Assembly: GCA_030159075.1 (NCBI GenBank)
Contig: BROG01000371.1
Coordinates: 62,001 to 126,000, forward strand
From: Atrina japonica
Lineage: Eukaryota > Mollusca > Bivalvia > Pterioida > Pinnidae
Direction of reading: 5' to 3'
DNA length: 64,000 nt
The position numbers and the translations under genes were made by a program. Numbering within the stretch: the stretch's first letter is position 1; every line of letters begins with the position of its first letter. A model generated the notes under the pieces. It ran no database searches, was not told where the DNA came from, and saw nothing but the letters and a program-made list of their open reading frames with translations. Positions 42,096 to 64,000 of this stretch are shown here, one piece after another.

Positions 42096-42414
42096 ATTTT
42101 TCCATTAATAAATATTAATCATTACATTAATCACAATCATGATTTGAGTAATTCATTTTCACTTGGTCTGTAACTCAAATGACCAAAGTTAATATGTCAA
42201 TCCGCATCTCTATAATGTAACTCCCTTTCACCAATAATCACTTCTCAGACTAACTGATGATCTTTTCACCGAGATTGACCCTTTCACCGAACTCGAGAGG
42301 TTTTCATGGAACATTTGTGACGGGTGCAGTTTGCTAACAGGGGATGCTGACTCCTTCCGGACACCTGGTCCCATCCCGTTTGGGATGTGCAATTGTTCTT
42401 CATGTTGAGACCGT

Positions 42415-42608
<194 letters not shown>

Positions 42609-42957
42609 ATTTGGAGTTTCGAATATACAATGGTACTTCTTCCTTCCTCCATCTAACTATATAATTGTTGGTGGAAACAACTTCTGTTCTTAGCGATATC
42701 AGTAACAACCAAGGTTTGTGAATCGCGCCTAAAACCATCTCCTCTAATCAGAGTGGGTTCCAGCCCAGCTGGAACTTCTACGTTACTTTTGTTTGTGAGA
42801 AGGTTTGCCAGTTTAATTCTTCTATGAAGCCCTGTGGTGTCATCTCCCGGGGTATTTCTTAATAATAATTGTCATTCACCATTCACGACCGGTCGCCATA
42901 CAAATGCTAATATTGAATGTGACGTGAAATGCTGCTTTTAAAAAAGATAAGAATAGC

Positions 42958-42958
42958 A

Positions 42959-42996
<38 letters not shown>
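42958..42996. repeat. (AAT)n microsatellite
   Basis: About 39 bp of AAT. Confidence 0.96.
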
Positions 42997-42998
<2 letters not shown>

Positions 42999-43428
42999 GC
43001 AACAAAAAAGATATAATTACAAACTAGTTTTCAGGATTTATGTGTTAAAAATAAATGGGGTGGATGATAGTTTTAATAATATACATGTACGCCAAAGTGT
43101 AAACAGAGATGTGTCATATTGAAATTATAATACGGCTTCGACATCTGAAACATTCGGTCTTTCACATCTCTGACTTCATCAGTATTGACACTTCCTCTTG
43201 ACAATCAGAACCTTTCGTGTGGGAAATTGTCAGCGGAAGCTGCTTTGTGTGTCCTAACGCTAAATGCACAGGCACGTCAATTACACTAAGATACACACCC
43301 CCAGGCACGTCCAGATATAAGTGATATAAATACATACAGATTATGTGATTGTAAACAGAGCACTGTAGAACGGGGGAATAAGAACAAGTTAAATTTTGTT
43401 AACACTTCGCTTCAGTGACACTTGTAAA

Positions 43429-43435
43429 TATATAT
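43429..43435 (+). promoter_or_regulatory. Possible TATA box of gene 2
   Basis: TATATAT lies 44-50 nt before the first ATG, the same spacing as in gene 1. However, TTTATTTTAG|CA immediately before the ATG also looks like a splice acceptor, so a non-coding first exon further upstream is possible. Confidence 0.35.
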
Positions 43436-43478
43436 GTAAATACTGTTCTACAGGATAGAACGATAATTTATTTTAGCA

Positions 43479-61961
<18,483 letters not shown>

Positions 61962-62129
61962 ATATGGTGATCATATTTTTTGGTGTTAGCTTTACTCGTT
62001 GGTAAAATTAATATTCGGGAGGAGTGCTCGTGTGGACTAGTCGTCTGGGGATTTCATCTTTAATTTATTCGTTATATTGTAATTAGTGATTGTAATTTAT
62101 TGTGTATGTATAAATCATTTCTTGAGAAC

Positions 62130-62135
62130 AATAAA
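62130..62135 (+). terminator. Poly(A) signal of gene 2
   Basis: AATAAA lies 169 nt after the stop codon, a normal distance for a short 3' UTR. Confidence 0.6.
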
Positions 62136-62624
62136 AGAGTTTTTTATAAATGATTTTATCTTTCCTAAGGTAAAAAAGTTGATTTACTTTACAACATATA
62201 TAAGCGTAAACCTACGAGTCCGAGTAGACGACCACTTTACTTTCTTGTACAACATTCTTGTTCAATCTGGTGACCACTACGCTACCTGAATCCATGTTTG
62301 ACATTGTTGATTGGTATTGAATAATGTATTACTTAGAGTTAAAAGTGATTAATATACGGATTACCGAAACTCATTGTTTGTTTTTTAAAAAAAAAAAAAC
62401 AAAAAAAAAACACCACTGAGGACTGTAAAAAGATTGAGGTTTACTGCATTTACACAACAGCCACACTGACTAGATGCTAATAAGATGAAAGAAAATTATT
62501 GAAATGTTTCGCTAATGTTGTTTTTACTTACATCGAGACGTCACTAGTTCTGGGTGAAAAGTGGAACTATAGGTTCATTAGATAATCAGAGAATTGATAT
62601 TATTTAATTTAGAATACAACAACT

Positions 62625-62870
62625 CCGCGGTAGAGTGCTCGATTCGCAAACGGAGGGTCGCCTCGGTGGACGCGGCTGACTTTTCCTGTCCTTAGGATGA
62701 CGTCCCGTGTCACAGTAATTGTCGGAACGTTAAAGAACCCCCAATGTTCAGTGGCCGTAAGTGATGAGCATACACCAAAATTTGAAGCCCTTCACCCGCA
62801 ATAGGTGACGTCTCCATATGAGTGAAAGATTATTGTATGGGACGTTAAATAACAATACAACAACAAAAAC
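62625..62870 (+). mobile_element. Family C SINE, diverged head
   Basis: The head CTCCGCGGTAGAGTGCTCGA is only partly tRNA-like. The body matches the reverse complement of 54930-55170: CCCGTGTCACAGTAATTGTC, CGTTAAAGAACCCC, GTGACGTCTCCATATGAGTG. The end GAAAGATTATTGTATGGGAC resembles that of family A. Confidence 0.78.
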
Positions 62871-63637
62871 AACAACAAAAACTACAGAATACGATAAAAA
62901 ATAAAACGATAAAGAAGTCCGGTGTCTAGCAAGTGATCTGACAATTTTTAGGTCAGGTTTTAAGGTTGGTGAACAAGGTCATCTGAATTTCGACGGAACA
63001 CTTGCAACTGCAGAAGACGATTGAAATAGATTCTTTTGTTTACAATTCATTAAATATCAATAACTGTAATAAAAATGTTAATAGAATGAAAAACAAAATT
63101 ATATTTTCTAATCTAAAGGTACGTGTGAATTACTTGAATATATACATTTCTGGTTAAAATAAATGTGTTTGTCGGTCCTGTTCTGTTCGACATTTGAGAC
63201 ATAGATTGACCTAGGATTGTCATATTGCTATTATGAAATTTGCGCTTGACAATTTGAGTCGATAACAGTTTGTAAATTCGTGATTACGCACACAGAATTA
63301 CAGTCACGCGCTTATATACGTGATATAACCTTTCCAGTCTGATTACAGATTCATAAGAAAGCATTTTCTTTCTTGTTATCTTCAGAAGTCAACTATATAA
63401 AAATCTAAGAAACGAAAGTATAAATCTTCAGCATGTCCAGGATACATGTACACATTTGGTCAATACTGGACAAACACGGACCTCTGGAAATGCAGACGTG
63501 GGATCAAGTACTATGGAGGGTTAAGAATTCCCTGTTGCCAATTCACACGTGCCGGAAGTCCGGGCAGTCAAATTCGAATGAAATAAATGAGGAACAAATC
63601 CTCGTCAGAATTGGTACAAAAATCATTGTTATGTACA

Positions 63638-63747
<110 letters not shown>

Positions 63748-64000
63748 CACGTGTTTCTCAACATTCATTTTTAAGAACCACAGTTGGGCACTCAGTCCAA
63801 TCATGAAATAGAACGAATAGACATTACCAACTTTAATTTATCGGGATTATTATGCACACCGAAGCATTCCATAAAGTAAGACAACTATTCTTGGAAAACC
63901 TTCATAAAACTTTCCAGAAAATCATTTCATCAAGAAAGAATAAAGGTTTAGAAACCTATGTTTAAATATTAACGGATACGCTGAATTTTCAAACTTTCGG

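Overview
The window is animal nuclear DNA, most likely from a marine mollusc and probably a bivalve. It is AT-rich and carries many long (TA)n, (GA)n and (CA)n tracts, tRNA-headed SINEs and small foldback or terminal-inverted-repeat elements. It holds two spliced genes that diverge from a repeat-filled intergenic interval of about 15.5 kb. Nothing looks bacterial: there are no operons, and most short open frames are microsatellite or minisatellite artefacts. The species assignment is inference from gene and repeat style only.

Gene 1 lies on the minus strand from 28004 down to 113 and runs off the left edge. I resolved 24 exons that join in one open frame of 3841 nt (1280 codons plus one base). 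The order is signal peptide, VWA, short Pro-rich linker, VWA, ShK, ShK, linker, VWC, VWC, ShK, two tiny linkers, then five more VWC modules. It looks like a secreted extracellular-matrix, byssus or shell-matrix type protein. Every module is bounded by phase-1 introns. Each VWC module is split by a phase-2 intron, and its first exon is 115 nt in six of seven cases and 118 nt in the other. A TATA box and a CRE-like site lie just upstream of the start.

Gene 2 lies on the plus strand from 43479 to 61961. It has six exons totalling 1680 nt, which encode 559 residues plus stop. The predicted protein has a signal peptide, a complete CpcT/CpeT-like (phycobiliprotein-lyase-type) domain, a very basic linker and two VirK-like domains. 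Both domain families are known mainly from bacteria. This fused secreted CpcT-VirK-VirK protein is the most unusual thing in the window.

The rest is introns and intergenic DNA rich in mobile and tandem repeats. They include three SINE copies with perfect target-site duplications (one nested inside an older copy), a five-copy foldback MITE family, a TTAA-flanked MITE, a TA-flanked MITE, a dead Tc1/mariner transposase and several minisatellites with 40-54 bp units. One tandem array is made of splice-donor-like units that begin with the real donor of a VWC exon. I assembled exons by eye from splice sites, reading phase and domain pattern. No database search was possible, so domain names rest on motif recognition.
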